From contig JAFAOZ010000090.1 of assembly GCA_019247395.1 (NCBI GenBank), forward strand, positions 1-5,256: 5,256 nucleotides of DNA, read 5' to 3'. The first letter of the stretch is position 1. Each line of letters begins with the position of its first letter. Shown in pieces: positions 1 to 5,256 of this stretch. The position numbers were made by a program, and so were the translations under genes. Source of the stretch: Vulcanimicrobiota bacterium. Its GTDB lineage: Bacteria; Vulcanimicrobiota; Vulcanimicrobiia; Vulcanimicrobiales; Vulcanimicrobiaceae. Under the pieces are notes generated by a model. That model was not told where the DNA came from, did no database searches, and was given only the letters and a program-made list of their open reading frames with translations.

Positions 1-686
1 TCCGCGAAATCATCTCCGAGCCGCTGCGAATCCACGGCATGGCCGCTGCCGGGCAGATCGACGAGCGCGTTCAGGAGCTGCTCAAGCTTGTTGGTCTCCA
101 GCCGTATCACGCGAACCGCTATCCGCACGAGTTTTCCGGCGGGCAGCGCCAGCGCGTCGGCGTCGCCCGGGCGCTCGCCGTGCAGCCCAAATTCATCGTT
201 TGCGACGAGCCGGTTTCGGCGCTGGACGTCTCGATTCAAGCGCAGGTGATCAACCTGCTGGAGGAGCTGCAGGCGAAATTCCGGCTGACGTATCTCTTCA
301 TCGCCCACGATCTTTCGGTGGTCCGCCATATCTCGACGCGCGTTGCCGTCATGTACGTCGGAAAGATCGTCGAGCTGGCGGACCGCGACGAACTCTACCG
401 CAATCCGCTCCATCCCTATACACAGGCGCTGCTCTCGGCAATTCCGATTCCGGATCCCGCGGTTGAGAAGCGCCGCAAGCGTATCGTTCTGACGGGCGAT
501 ATTCCGTCGCCGGTCAATCCCCCATCGGGCTGCCGCTTTCATACCCGTTGCCCCGTCGCATTCGATCGATGCGTCTCGGAAGAGCCGCCGCTGCACGAGT
601 ACGCGCCGGGCCACTTCGCCGCCTGTCATTGGGTGGAAGAACACGGCGGCAAAGGCCCCGATCTCGCGACGCCACCGCCGGCGTAA
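1..686 (+). CDS. Peptide ABC transporter ATP-binding protein, DppF/OppF type (5' partial)
   Basis: This is the C-terminal two thirds or so of a cytoplasmic ATPase that powers a dipeptide/oligopeptide-type importer. The frame is open to the left edge (first full codon at 3, reading [12 protein letters not shown] before the first Met at 39), so that Met is internal. The Walker A loop lies outside the window. Visible are the ABC signature FSGGQRQR (132-155), Walker B IVCDEP with Asp 204-206 and Glu 207-209, the D-loop SALD, and the H-loop His at 306-308. The tail has the oligopeptide-transporter C-terminal domain ([15 protein letters not shown]), with cysteines at 531, 549, 570 and 624 spaced C-x5-C-x6-C-x17-C. 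In related DppD/DppF proteins this motif binds an iron-sulfur cluster. The family call is firm. The substrate (peptide, nickel, sugar or other) cannot be read from this subunit. It was probably the last gene of its operon, since a terminator follows 8 nt after the stop. Confidence 0.95.
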   Translation, partial: REIISEPLRIHGMAAAGQIDERVQELLKLVGLQPYHANRYPHEFSGGQRQRVGVARALAVQPKFIVCDEPVSALDVSIQAQVINLLEELQAKFRLTYLFIAHDLSVVRHISTRVAVMYVGKIVELADRDELYRNPLHPYTQALLSAIPIPDPAVEKRRKRIVLTGDIPSPVNPPSGCRFHTRCPVAFDRCVSEEPPLHEYAPGHFAACHWVEEHGGKGPDLATPPPA

Positions 687-694
687 GAAAAAAT

Positions 695-721
695 AAGGGC
701 GATCGCAGCGCGATCGCCCTT
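695..721. terminator. Bidirectional intrinsic terminator between convergent genes
   Basis: A 12-bp perfect stem (695-706 with 710-721) closes on a 3-nt loop. On the minus strand the stem is followed by ATTTTTTC (complement of 687-694), a strong U-tract that suits the end of the basic-protein gene. On the plus strand it is followed only by a short T run at 720-722, so termination of the ABC gene should be weaker. Each arm contains the octamer GCGATCGC. The position between two convergent stop codons (686 and 744) fits a shared terminator. Confidence 0.85.
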
Positions 722-743
722 TCGCTTTACGCTCGTTACGCGC

Positions 744-1172
744 TTAGGATTTCTTCTTACGCCCGCCTTTACGGCCCTTACGCGCGCCTTTGCGCACCTT
801 ACGCGTGCCCTTGCGGGCTCCCTTACGCACTTTGCGCGCGCCTTTGCGCGTCGCTTTGCGGACCTTGCGTCCCGCCTTACGAACCTTGCGTGCGCCCTTG
901 CGCCCAGCCTTGCGTCCGGCCTTCCGAACCTTACGCGCGCCCTTACGGGTCTTGCGCGCTACTTTCCGTCCGGCCTTGCGCACTTTGCGCGCTACTTTCC
1001 GTCCGGCCTTGCGCACTTTACGTGCGCCCTTTCGTGCCGCTTTGCGCTTTTTGCGGCCGCCGGCTGCCTTTGCCAAAGCGATGGCTGCAACAGCTTTTCG
1101 TCGGCGTGCTTTACGGCGCGGTTGTGTCTCTTCCGCAGCCGAACCGCCGTTCATTGTGGAATCGGAGTCCAT
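744..1172 (-). CDS. Histone H1-like, Arg/Lys-rich repetitive protein
   Basis: A 142-residue protein with 67 Lys+Arg (about 47%) and only four acidic residues, all in the first 15 positions. The layout is an acidic/polar N-terminus (1-18), a basic-alanine segment with a short aliphatic stretch VAAIALAKAA (28-37), then from about residue 43 to the end a ladder of Arg-Lys pairs separated by Ala, Gly, Val or Thr (units such as ARKVRKAGRKV). No fold, signal peptide or membrane segment is seen. Low-complexity polycationic tails of this kind occur in bacterial H1-like proteins (Chlamydia Hc1/Hc2, Bordetella BpH1), AlgP and the mycobacterial HupB tail. By composition, binding to DNA or RNA is the likely role, but homology cannot be claimed. 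The start is secure: ATG preceded by GAGGAGG at 5-nt spacing. The gene is monocistronic here, convergent with the ABC gene and divergent from topA. The RK-rich repeats create long spurious reading frames on the opposite strand. Confidence 0.82.
   Translation of the reverse strand: MDSDSTMNGGSAAEETQPRRKARRRKAVAAIALAKAAGGRKKRKAARKGARKVRKAGRKVARKVRKAGRKVARKTRKGARKVRKAGRKAGRKGARKVRKAGRKVRKATRKGARKVRKGARKGTRKVRKGARKGRKGGRKKKS
952..1019 (-). repeat. 33-bp perfect tandem repeat inside the basic-protein gene
   Basis: Bases 952-986 are identical to 985-1019, an offset of 33 nt. This gives two exact tandem copies (954-986 and 987-1019). They encode KVRKAGRKVAR twice (residues 52-62 and 63-73). Identity at silent positions, while flanking RK units use varied codons, points to a recent in-frame duplication by slippage or unequal crossover. 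Confidence 0.9.
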
Positions 1173-1177
1173 TCATT

Positions 1178-1184
1178 CCTCCTC
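1178..1184 (-). promoter_or_regulatory. Strong ribosome binding site of the basic-protein gene
   Basis: On the minus strand this reads GAGGAGG, five bases before the ATG at 1172-1170. It is a near-perfect Shine-Dalgarno sequence and fixes the start codon and coding strand. None of the plus-strand genes here has a comparable site, so this gene looks built for efficient translation. Confidence 0.85.
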
Positions 1185-1197
1185 GTCCCCGGGGACG
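1184..1197. other. 14-bp perfect palindrome abutting the ribosome binding site
   Basis: CGTCCCCGGGGACG is self-complementary over all 14 bases and shares its last base (1184) with the Shine-Dalgarno sequence of the minus-strand gene. It lies in the predicted 5' untranslated leader. It could be a protein-binding site on DNA. As RNA it cannot fold tightly on itself without sacrificing a loop. Chance occurrence in GC-rich DNA is possible. Confidence 0.45.
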
Positions 1198-1235
1198 ATA
1201 AGCGTTAGTGGACAGCGCAATTCGCGCTTTTGAAC

Positions 1236-1264
1236 GCATCATAGATGATTTCATAAAATGATGC
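1236..1264. promoter_or_regulatory. Inverted repeat overlapping the promoter, possible operator
   Basis: GCATCAT (1236-1242) is mirrored by ATGATGC (1258-1264), with a 15-bp spacer and 22 bp between arm centres (about two helical turns). A further inner arm ATGAT (1245-1249) pairs with ATCAT (1238-1242). The outer arms sit on the predicted -10 and -35 elements, where a dimeric repressor would block polymerase. No regulator gene is next to it. Confidence 0.35.
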
Positions 1265-1266
1265 AA
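1238..1266 (-). promoter_or_regulatory. Candidate promoter of the basic-protein gene
   Basis: Minus-strand -10 TATGAT (1243-1238, 5 of 6 to the sigma-70 consensus) with a weak -35 TTGCAT (1266-1261) at 17-bp spacing. Transcription would start near 1231, giving a leader of about 59 nt that contains the 14-bp palindrome and the Shine-Dalgarno sequence. The region is locally AT-rich against a GC-rich background, which supports a promoter. The -35 match is poor, so confidence is moderate. Confidence 0.4.
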
Positions 1267-1286
1267 ATTAATGAAGCCAAAACGAT

Positions 1287-1298
1287 ATGCGATCGCAT
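1287..1298. other. 12-bp palindrome containing GCGATCGC
   Basis: ATGCGATCGCAT is perfectly self-complementary and carries the same octamer found twice in the terminator at 695-721. It lies upstream of both divergent genes. It may be a binding or methylation site, or reflect a genome-wide preference for CGATCG, which is also frequent in the coding genes here. Confidence 0.35.
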
Positions 1299-1301
1299 CT
1301 G

Positions 1302-1380
1302 TCATCCTGACCCTTCGACTCCGCGCTAACGCGCTGCGCTCAGGACTGCGCGGAGTTTATCCTGAGCGACGTCGAAGGGC
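1302..1380. repeat. Palindromic intergenic repeat of the CCTGAGC...GTCGAAGGG type
   Basis: Three nested or overlapping inverted repeats are visible. They are CCCTTCGAC/GTCGAAGGG (1311-1319 with 1371-1379), ACTCCGCGC/GCGCGGAGT (1318-1326 with 1348-1356) and GCTCAGGA/TCCTGAGC (1338-1345 with 1360-1367). The second and third sets are interleaved, so alternative folds compete. Its minus-strand translation reads PFDVAQDKLRAVLSAAR, a peptide often produced spuriously from this dispersed repeat type in environmental genomes (from memory, not searched). It has no transposase and no T-tract, so it is not a normal terminator. It separates the divergent promoters of the basic gene and topA. Confidence 0.7.
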
Positions 1381-1397
1381 GCAGGCGTTCGAGGAAT

Positions 1398-1427
1398 TTG
1401 TCGGGGGGTTGACCCCGGCGGTATACT
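1398..1427 (+). promoter_or_regulatory. Candidate topA operon promoter (leaderless layout)
   Basis: -35 TTGTCG (1398-1403, 4 of 6), 18-bp spacer, -10 TATACT (1422-1427, 5 of 6). The usual start point 6-8 nt after the -10 falls at 1433-1435, on the topA GTG itself. The spacer holds GGGG-TTGA-CCCC (1405-1416), a possible small operator. No good Shine-Dalgarno sequence lies before the GTG, which agrees with leaderless initiation. Confidence 0.5.
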
Positions 1428-1434
1428 AGGGCCC

Positions 1435-3516
1435 GTGAAAAAGCCCCTGATTATCGTCGAGTCGCCCACAAAGGCTCGGACGATCAAGAAGTTTCTGCCG
1501 GCGCGATATGCGGTGAAAGCATCGGTGGGGCACGTTCGCGACCTTCCCAAAAGCACGCTAGGCGTCGACGTCCAGCACGATTTTGCGCCGAAATACCTTA
1601 CTATTAAGGGTAAAGGCGACGTCATCAAAGAGCTGCGCGGGGCGGTAAAAACCGCCAGCGACGTCTACCTCGCAACCGATCCGGATCGCGAAGGCGAGGC
1701 AATCGCTTGGCACCTGGCGGAGCTCCTGAAACTGCCGCGTCCCAAGCGCATCGAGCTCCACGAAATTACCAAAGAAGCCGCGCTGGCGGCGCTCAAACAT
1801 CCGCACGTCATCGATATGCACCGCGTGAACGCGCAGCAGGCGCGCCGAATTCTGGATCGGCTCGTCGGGTACAAAATTTCACCGCTCCTCTGGTCCAAAG
1901 TTCGCAGCGGCCTCTCGGCCGGGCGCGTGCAATCCGTGGCCGTGAAGCTCATCGTCGACCGCGAGCGCGAAATCGAAGCGTTCGTTCCCCGCGAATATTG
2001 GACGATTGCGGCGCTGCTCGCAAGCGCCGAGCACCCGGAAACGCCCTTCTCGGCCGATCTCATTAGCCGCGGCGGCGAGAAAATCGAGATCGCAACCGGC
2101 GCTCAGGCCGAGGCAGTGCTGCAGGCGCTGCAGGGTGCGAAGTATAGTATTTCGTCGATCAAGCGGCGCGAAGTTCGCCGAAATCCGCCCGCTCCTTTTA
2201 CGACGTCCACGCTGCAGCAAGAAGCTTCCCGCAGGCTGAAGATGCGCGTCCGGCGCGCGATGCAGGTCGCTCAAGCACTGTACGAAGGCGTCGATCTCGG
2301 CGGCAGCGAGGGAACCGTCGGCCTCATCACTTATATGCGCACCGATTCGACGCGAATCAGTGACCAGGCGCGAGCGTCGGCGCGCGAATATATCAACGGC
2401 GAGTATGGCGAGCCGTATCACGGAGGCCGTCTGTACCGGGTGCGCGAGGGTGCCCAAGACGCGCACGAGGCGATCCGGCCGACCTCGATATTCCGAACGC
2501 CAGAGCGACTGGCAGGCGTCCTGCGGCGTGACGATCTTCGTCTATATACGCTCATTTGGGAACGCTTCGTCGCCTCGCAGATGAGCCCGGCGGTTTTCGA
2601 CCAGACGGTCGTTGACGTCGCAGCCGGTGAATATGGATTCCGCGCGACCGGCACCGTGATGCGCTTTCCCGGCTTTACGCGCGTTTACGAAGACGGCAAA
2701 GAGGACGACAAGAACCGCGTACGCCTTCCGGAGCTTACTGAAAACGAGAGCTTGGAGTGCCGAAAGGTCGAGCCGAAGCAGCACTTCACCGAGCCGCCGC
2801 CGCGCTTTACCGAGGCCGCGCTCGTCAAAGCGCTCGAAGATAACGGAATCGGCCGCCCGTCCACCTACTCTACCATCGTCGAGACCATTCAGGCTCGCGG
2901 TTACGTCACGCAGCAAGAACGGCGCTTCATGCCGACGCCGATCGGTATTGCGGTGAACGATCTGCTGGTCGAGCACTTTCCGAAGATCGTGAATCTCGAC
3001 TTCACCGCGCAGATGGAAGGCGATCTGGACCGAATTGCGGACGGCCACGAAGATTGGATCGGGCTCCTTCGCCGCTTCTACGGTCCGTTCGAGAGCGAGC
3101 TCGAAGAGGCGGAGAAGAAGCTGCCGCGGCTTGAACTGCGCGACGAGCCGACCGATGAGATCTGCCCGACCTGCGGACGTCCAATGGTGATCAAGCACGG
3201 CCGGTTCGGCAAGTTCATCTCATGCAGCGGCTACCCGGAGTGCAAGACGACGAAACCGATTGTCAAAGAGACCGGTGCGCGCTGCCCGAAATGCGACGGC
3301 GCGATCGTCGAGCGCCGCTCGAAAAAAGGACGCATCTTCTATGGATGCTCGAACTATCCAAAGTGCGATTTTATCTCGTGGGATGCCGTCGTGCCCGAGC
3401 GCTGCCCCGTCTGCGGCTCGCACGTACTGGCAAAAAGCCGGCGCGGCGGCAACGTTGTGCTGCAATGCGCCGCCGACCGAACGCATGACGTGACGCGGAT
3501 CGCCGCGTCGGGCTGA
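1435..3516 (+). CDS. topA: DNA topoisomerase I (type IA)
   Basis: This cytoplasmic enzyme relaxes negatively supercoiled DNA by cutting and passing one strand. The 693-residue length matches the B. subtilis-type enzyme rather than the longer E. coli one. The Toprim domain is at the N-terminus: IVESPTKA with Glu9, and TDPDREGEA with Asp82, Asp84 and Glu86, which bind magnesium. SAGRVQSVAV (161-170) is a family signature. The catalytic tyrosine is Tyr300 in GLITYMRTDSTRIS (codon at 2332-2334). EDNGIGRPSTYSTI (468-481) is also conserved. The C-terminus has three zinc ribbons: C577/C580/C597/C603, C617/C620/C638/C644, and C657/C660/C678 with His684 in place of the fourth Cys. The GTG start is supported because MKKPLIIVESPTKA aligns with the usual N-terminus and no upstream start fits. 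It is first in an operon with trmFO 1 nt downstream. The usual upstream neighbour dprA is absent. Confidence 0.98.
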   Translation: MKKPLIIVESPTKARTIKKFLPARYAVKASVGHVRDLPKSTLGVDVQHDFAPKYLTIKGKGDVIKELRGAVKTASDVYLATDPDREGEAIAWHLAELLKLPRPKRIELHEITKEAALAALKHPHVIDMHRVNAQQARRILDRLVGYKISPLLWSKVRSGLSAGRVQSVAVKLIVDREREIEAFVPREYWTIAALLASAEHPETPFSADLISRGGEKIEIATGAQAEAVLQALQGAKYSISSIKRREVRRNPPAPFTTSTLQQEASRRLKMRVRRAMQVAQALYEGVDLGGSEGTVGLITYMRTDSTRISDQARASAREYINGEYGEPYHGGRLYRVREGAQDAHEAIRPTSIFRTPERLAGVLRRDDLRLYTLIWERFVASQMSPAVFDQTVVDVAAGEYGFRATGTVMRFPGFTRVYEDGKEDDKNRVRLPELTENESLECRKVEPKQHFTEPPPRFTEAALVKALEDNGIGRPSTYSTIVETIQARGYVTQQERRFMPTPIGIAVNDLLVEHFPKIVNLDFTAQMEGDLDRIADGHEDWIGLLRRFYGPFESELEEAEKKLPRLELRDEPTDEICPTCGRPMVIKHGRFGKFISCSGYPECKTTKPIVKETGARCPKCDGAIVERRSKKGRIFYGCSNYPKCDFISWDAVVPERCPVCGSHVLAKSRRGGNVVLQCAADRTHDVTRIAASG

Positions 3517-3517
3517 C

Positions 3518-4828
3518 ATGCAGCCCCTGACCGTCATCGGTGGCGGATTGGCCGGATGCGAGGCCGCATGGCAGGCGGCAAAGTGCGGCGTGGAGGTCGA
3601 TCTCTTCGAGATGCGTCCGCTTCGCAGCGGGCCCGCGCATAAGAGCGCGGCGCTCGCGGAACTCGTCTGCAGCAACTCTCTGCGGGGGGCGGCGCTCGAG
3701 AACGCCGTGGGCCTCCTCAAGGAAGAGCTCGCGCGCCTTGGATCGCTGATCGTCAGCAGCGCACGTGAGACGGCGGTACCGGCGGGCGGTGCGCTCGCGG
3801 TCGATCGGGAGCGTTTCTCGGCGTTGATCGAAGCCCGCATTTCGAGCGAGCCGCGCATTCGACTTCGACGAGAAGAAGTGACGGCGATTCCGCTCGATCG
3901 CCCAGCGATCGTTGCCTGCGGTCCGCTGCCCAGCGAAGAATTTTTGGCTTCGCTCGATGCAATCGTCGGCAAACGGTTGCATTATTATGATGCGGCGTCG
4001 CCGATCGTTGCGGCCGATTCGCTCGACGAATCGCCGATGTACCGCAAATCCCGCTACGACAAAGGAAGCGGCGATGACTATCTCAATATTCCGCTCGATC
4101 GCGACGAGTACGCTCGGCTGATCGCCGATCTTCGCGCGCTTCCGCGTCATCCCGTTAAAGAGTTCGAGGAGGCACGCTACTTCGAAGGCTGCCTTCCGAT
4201 CGAAGAGATGGCCGATCGCGGCGACGACGTGCTGCGTTTCGGTCCGCTCAAGCCGGTTGGACTGCGCGATCCGCGTACGGGAAAGACGCCGCACGCGGTG
4301 GTGCAGCTGCGTAAAGAGAATCGCGCCGGCAGCGCCTATAACCTGGTCGGTTTTCAAACTCGGCTGACGTGGCCGGCGCAGCGTGAGGCTTTCGGCAGAC
4401 TGCCCGGATTGCAGAACGCGGAATGGCTGCGTCTCGGCGTGATGCATCGCAATACGTTCATCGATTCACCGCGTCTGCTCGACGCGCAGCTCAAACTGCG
4501 CGGAACCGAAGCGCTCTACTTCGCGGGCCAGATCACCGGCGCCGAAGGGTATGTCGAAGCGGCGGCCTGCGGCGCAATGACGGGAATTCACGCGGCCCGC
4601 GCGATGCTCGGCGTGCCGCCGGTTGAGTTTCCGACGGCAAGCGCCTTCGGCGCCGTGGTCGCTCACTTGCAAAACCGCGACACGCACGATTTCCAACCCT
4701 CGAACGTGACGTGGTCCACCTTTCCGGGGGTGACGAAGAAACCGTATCGGCGAGAGCTCGCGGAGCGGGCGTTAGCCGCTATCGAATCGCTGGCCGCTGA
4801 AACTCTCTTCTCGCCCGCCGGGTACTGA
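3518..4828 (+). CDS. trmFO: Methylenetetrahydrofolate-tRNA-(uracil-5-)-methyltransferase
   Basis: TrmFO makes 5-methyluridine at position 54 in the tRNA T-loop, using methylene-tetrahydrofolate as carbon donor and FAD/NAD(P)H as reductant. The 436 residues match the family length (B. subtilis 435). The N-terminal FAD-binding motif is [13 protein letters not shown] (6-18). The cysteines known to matter in the B. subtilis enzyme (Cys53, Cys226) correspond to Cys51 in LVCSNSLRG and Cys225 in [10 protein letters not shown]. Further family blocks are [11 protein letters not shown] (188-198), [18 protein letters not shown] (264-281), WPAQREAF (285-292), [12 protein letters not shown] (307-318) and the C-terminal flavin motif [19 protein letters not shown] (334-352). 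The ATG lies 1 nt after the topA stop, with only a weak GGG before it, so translational coupling to topA is likely. No defect is seen. Confidence 0.98.
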   Translation: MQPLTVIGGGLAGCEAAWQAAKCGVEVDLFEMRPLRSGPAHKSAALAELVCSNSLRGAALENAVGLLKEELARLGSLIVSSARETAVPAGGALAVDRERFSALIEARISSEPRIRLRREEVTAIPLDRPAIVACGPLPSEEFLASLDAIVGKRLHYYDAASPIVAADSLDESPMYRKSRYDKGSGDDYLNIPLDRDEYARLIADLRALPRHPVKEFEEARYFEGCLPIEEMADRGDDVLRFGPLKPVGLRDPRTGKTPHAVVQLRKENRAGSAYNLVGFQTRLTWPAQREAFGRLPGLQNAEWLRLGVMHRNTFIDSPRLLDAQLKLRGTEALYFAGQITGAEGYVEAAACGAMTGIHAARAMLGVPPVEFPTASAFGAVVAHLQNRDTHDFQPSNVTWSTFPGVTKKPYRRELAERALAAIESLAAETLFSPAGY

Positions 4829-4836
4829 GCGTAGCA

Positions 4837-5256
4837 ATGAGGTCTACGACCATTTTGGCGATCCGCCGCGACGGCAAGCTCGCTATTGCCGGCGACGGCC
4901 AGGTAACGCTCGATAAGACGATCGTCAAGCACGGCGCGCGCAAAGTTCGAAAAATTTCCGGCGGGAAGGTGCTGGCGGGGTTCGCCGGGTCGGCTGCCGA
5001 CGGCATCACGCTGCTCGAGAAATTCGAAGGCAAACTGAGCGAATACAAAGACAACATCGTGCGCGCTTCGGTAGAGCTTGCCAAAGAGTGGCGCTCCGAT
5101 CGCGCGATGCGGCGGCTCGAAGCGCTCTTGATCGTCGGGACGCCGGAACATTTATTCGTGCTGAGCGGCAACGGCGACGTAATCGAGCCGGACGAAGGCA
5201 TCGCCGCAATCGGCAGCGGCGGCCCGTTTGCGCAAGCCGCGGCAACCGCGCTCGTG
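4837..5256 (+). CDS. hslV: ATP-dependent protease subunit HslV (3' partial)
   Basis: HslV (ClpQ) is the N-terminal-threonine peptidase that forms a double hexamer and degrades proteins unfolded by its partner ATPase HslU. The window holds 140 of an expected 175-180 codons. The protein begins [20 protein letters not shown]. Thr4 corresponds to the catalytic Thr1 of the mature E. coli enzyme, with Asp20, Lys36 and Ser127 matching Asp17, Lys33 and Ser124. The blocks [20 protein letters not shown] (44-63), [10 protein letters not shown] (80-89), RRLEALLIV (92-100) and [16 protein letters not shown] (124-139) are typical. The ATG is the only start before an in-frame match is lost, 8 nt after the trmFO stop, and leaves a three-residue leader MRS before the threonines. 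No clear Shine-Dalgarno is seen. hslU is expected just beyond the window. Confidence 0.97.
   Translation, partial: MRSTTILAIRRDGKLAIAGDGQVTLDKTIVKHGARKVRKISGGKVLAGFAGSAADGITLLEKFEGKLSEYKDNIVRASVELAKEWRSDRAMRRLEALLIVGTPEHLFVLSGNGDVIEPDEGIAAIGSGGPFAQAAATALV

Noticed and set aside
39..41. ATG at 39 as start of the ABC ATPase
   Set aside because: The frame is open to the left edge and the preceding residues [12 protein letters not shown] are typical family sequence; the Walker A domain must lie further left.
744..1172. Regularly repeated short units resembling a CRISPR or minisatellite array
   Set aside because: Units vary in length and sequence, there are no unique spacers between constant repeats, and the period is explained by codons for RK-containing peptides.
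1214..1231. Hairpin AGCGC-AATTC-GCGCT followed by TTT on the plus strand, looking like a terminator
   Set aside because: The stem is only 5 bp and no plus-strand gene ends before it; at most it is a weak structure in the leader of the minus-strand gene.
548..1233. Long plus-strand reading frames opposite the basic gene, giving Cys/Tyr/Pro-rich or Leu/Arg-rich repetitive peptides
   Set aside because: They are shadows of the RK repeat tract on the minus strand. The minus frame has a perfect Shine-Dalgarno, sensible start and strong terminator; the plus frames have none and would run through the terminator hairpin.
1409..1414. TTGACC as the -35 box of the topA promoter
   Set aside because: It is only 7 bp from the TATACT box, far too close for a sigma-70 promoter, and no other -10 lies at a proper distance before the start codon.
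1173..1434. tRNA or small RNA gene in the intergenic region
   Set aside because: No cloverleaf, CCA end or T-loop pattern is seen, and the visible secondary structure is accounted for by the palindromic repeat.
1326..1628. Minus-strand 100-codon frame across the repeat and the start of topA
   Set aside because: Its C-terminus is the spurious FDVAQDKLR peptide of the palindromic repeat and the rest is antisense to topA.
3371..4447. Long minus-strand frame (358 codons) opposite topA's end and trmFO
   Set aside because: It lies wholly opposite two confidently identified genes, has Arg-rich shadow composition typical of GC-rich antisense frames, and shows no recognised motif. The same applies to 3220-3972, 1879-2466 and 2542-3198 on the minus strand.

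Overview
The window is GC-rich bacterial chromosome (roughly 60% GC by eye) with compact housekeeping genes and one unusual low-complexity gene. No phylum can be fixed from the sequence. The gene order topA-trmFO-hslV is a conserved bacterial block, seen in Firmicutes and deltaproteobacteria-like lineages usually with xerC inside it. A B. subtilis-sized TopA, folate-dependent TrmFO and GC-rich codon use would suit a little-studied environmental lineage. Eremiobacterota/Vulcanimicrobiota is a low-confidence guess only.

Layout. Positions 1-686 hold the 3' part of a peptide ABC-transporter ATPase (DppF/OppF type), cut by the window edge. A strong two-way hairpin terminator (695-721) separates it from a convergent minus-strand gene (744-1172). 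That gene encodes a 142-residue, extremely basic protein made of Arg-Lys pairs, here called histone H1-like. Positions 1173-1434 are intergenic. They hold the ribosome binding site of the basic gene, a 14-bp palindrome touching it, a candidate promoter overlapped by an inverted repeat, a second 12-bp palindrome, a dispersed-type palindromic repeat (about 1302-1380), and a candidate topA promoter placed so that the mRNA would begin at or next to the GTG start codon.

From 1435 to the right edge runs a tight plus-strand operon. It contains topA (DNA topoisomerase I, three C-terminal zinc ribbons), then 1 nt later trmFO (tRNA m5U54 methyltransferase), then 8 nt later hslV (proteasome-like peptidase, cut by the right edge). 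hslU would be expected next. xerC, often found between trmFO and hslV, is absent.

Together the right part covers DNA supercoiling control, tRNA T-loop modification and ATP-dependent proteolysis. The most distinctive item is the basic protein: its Arg-Lys pairs recur on average every 3.65 residues, close to the pitch of an alpha helix. This suggests a stripe of charge suited to binding DNA, RNA or another polyanion.
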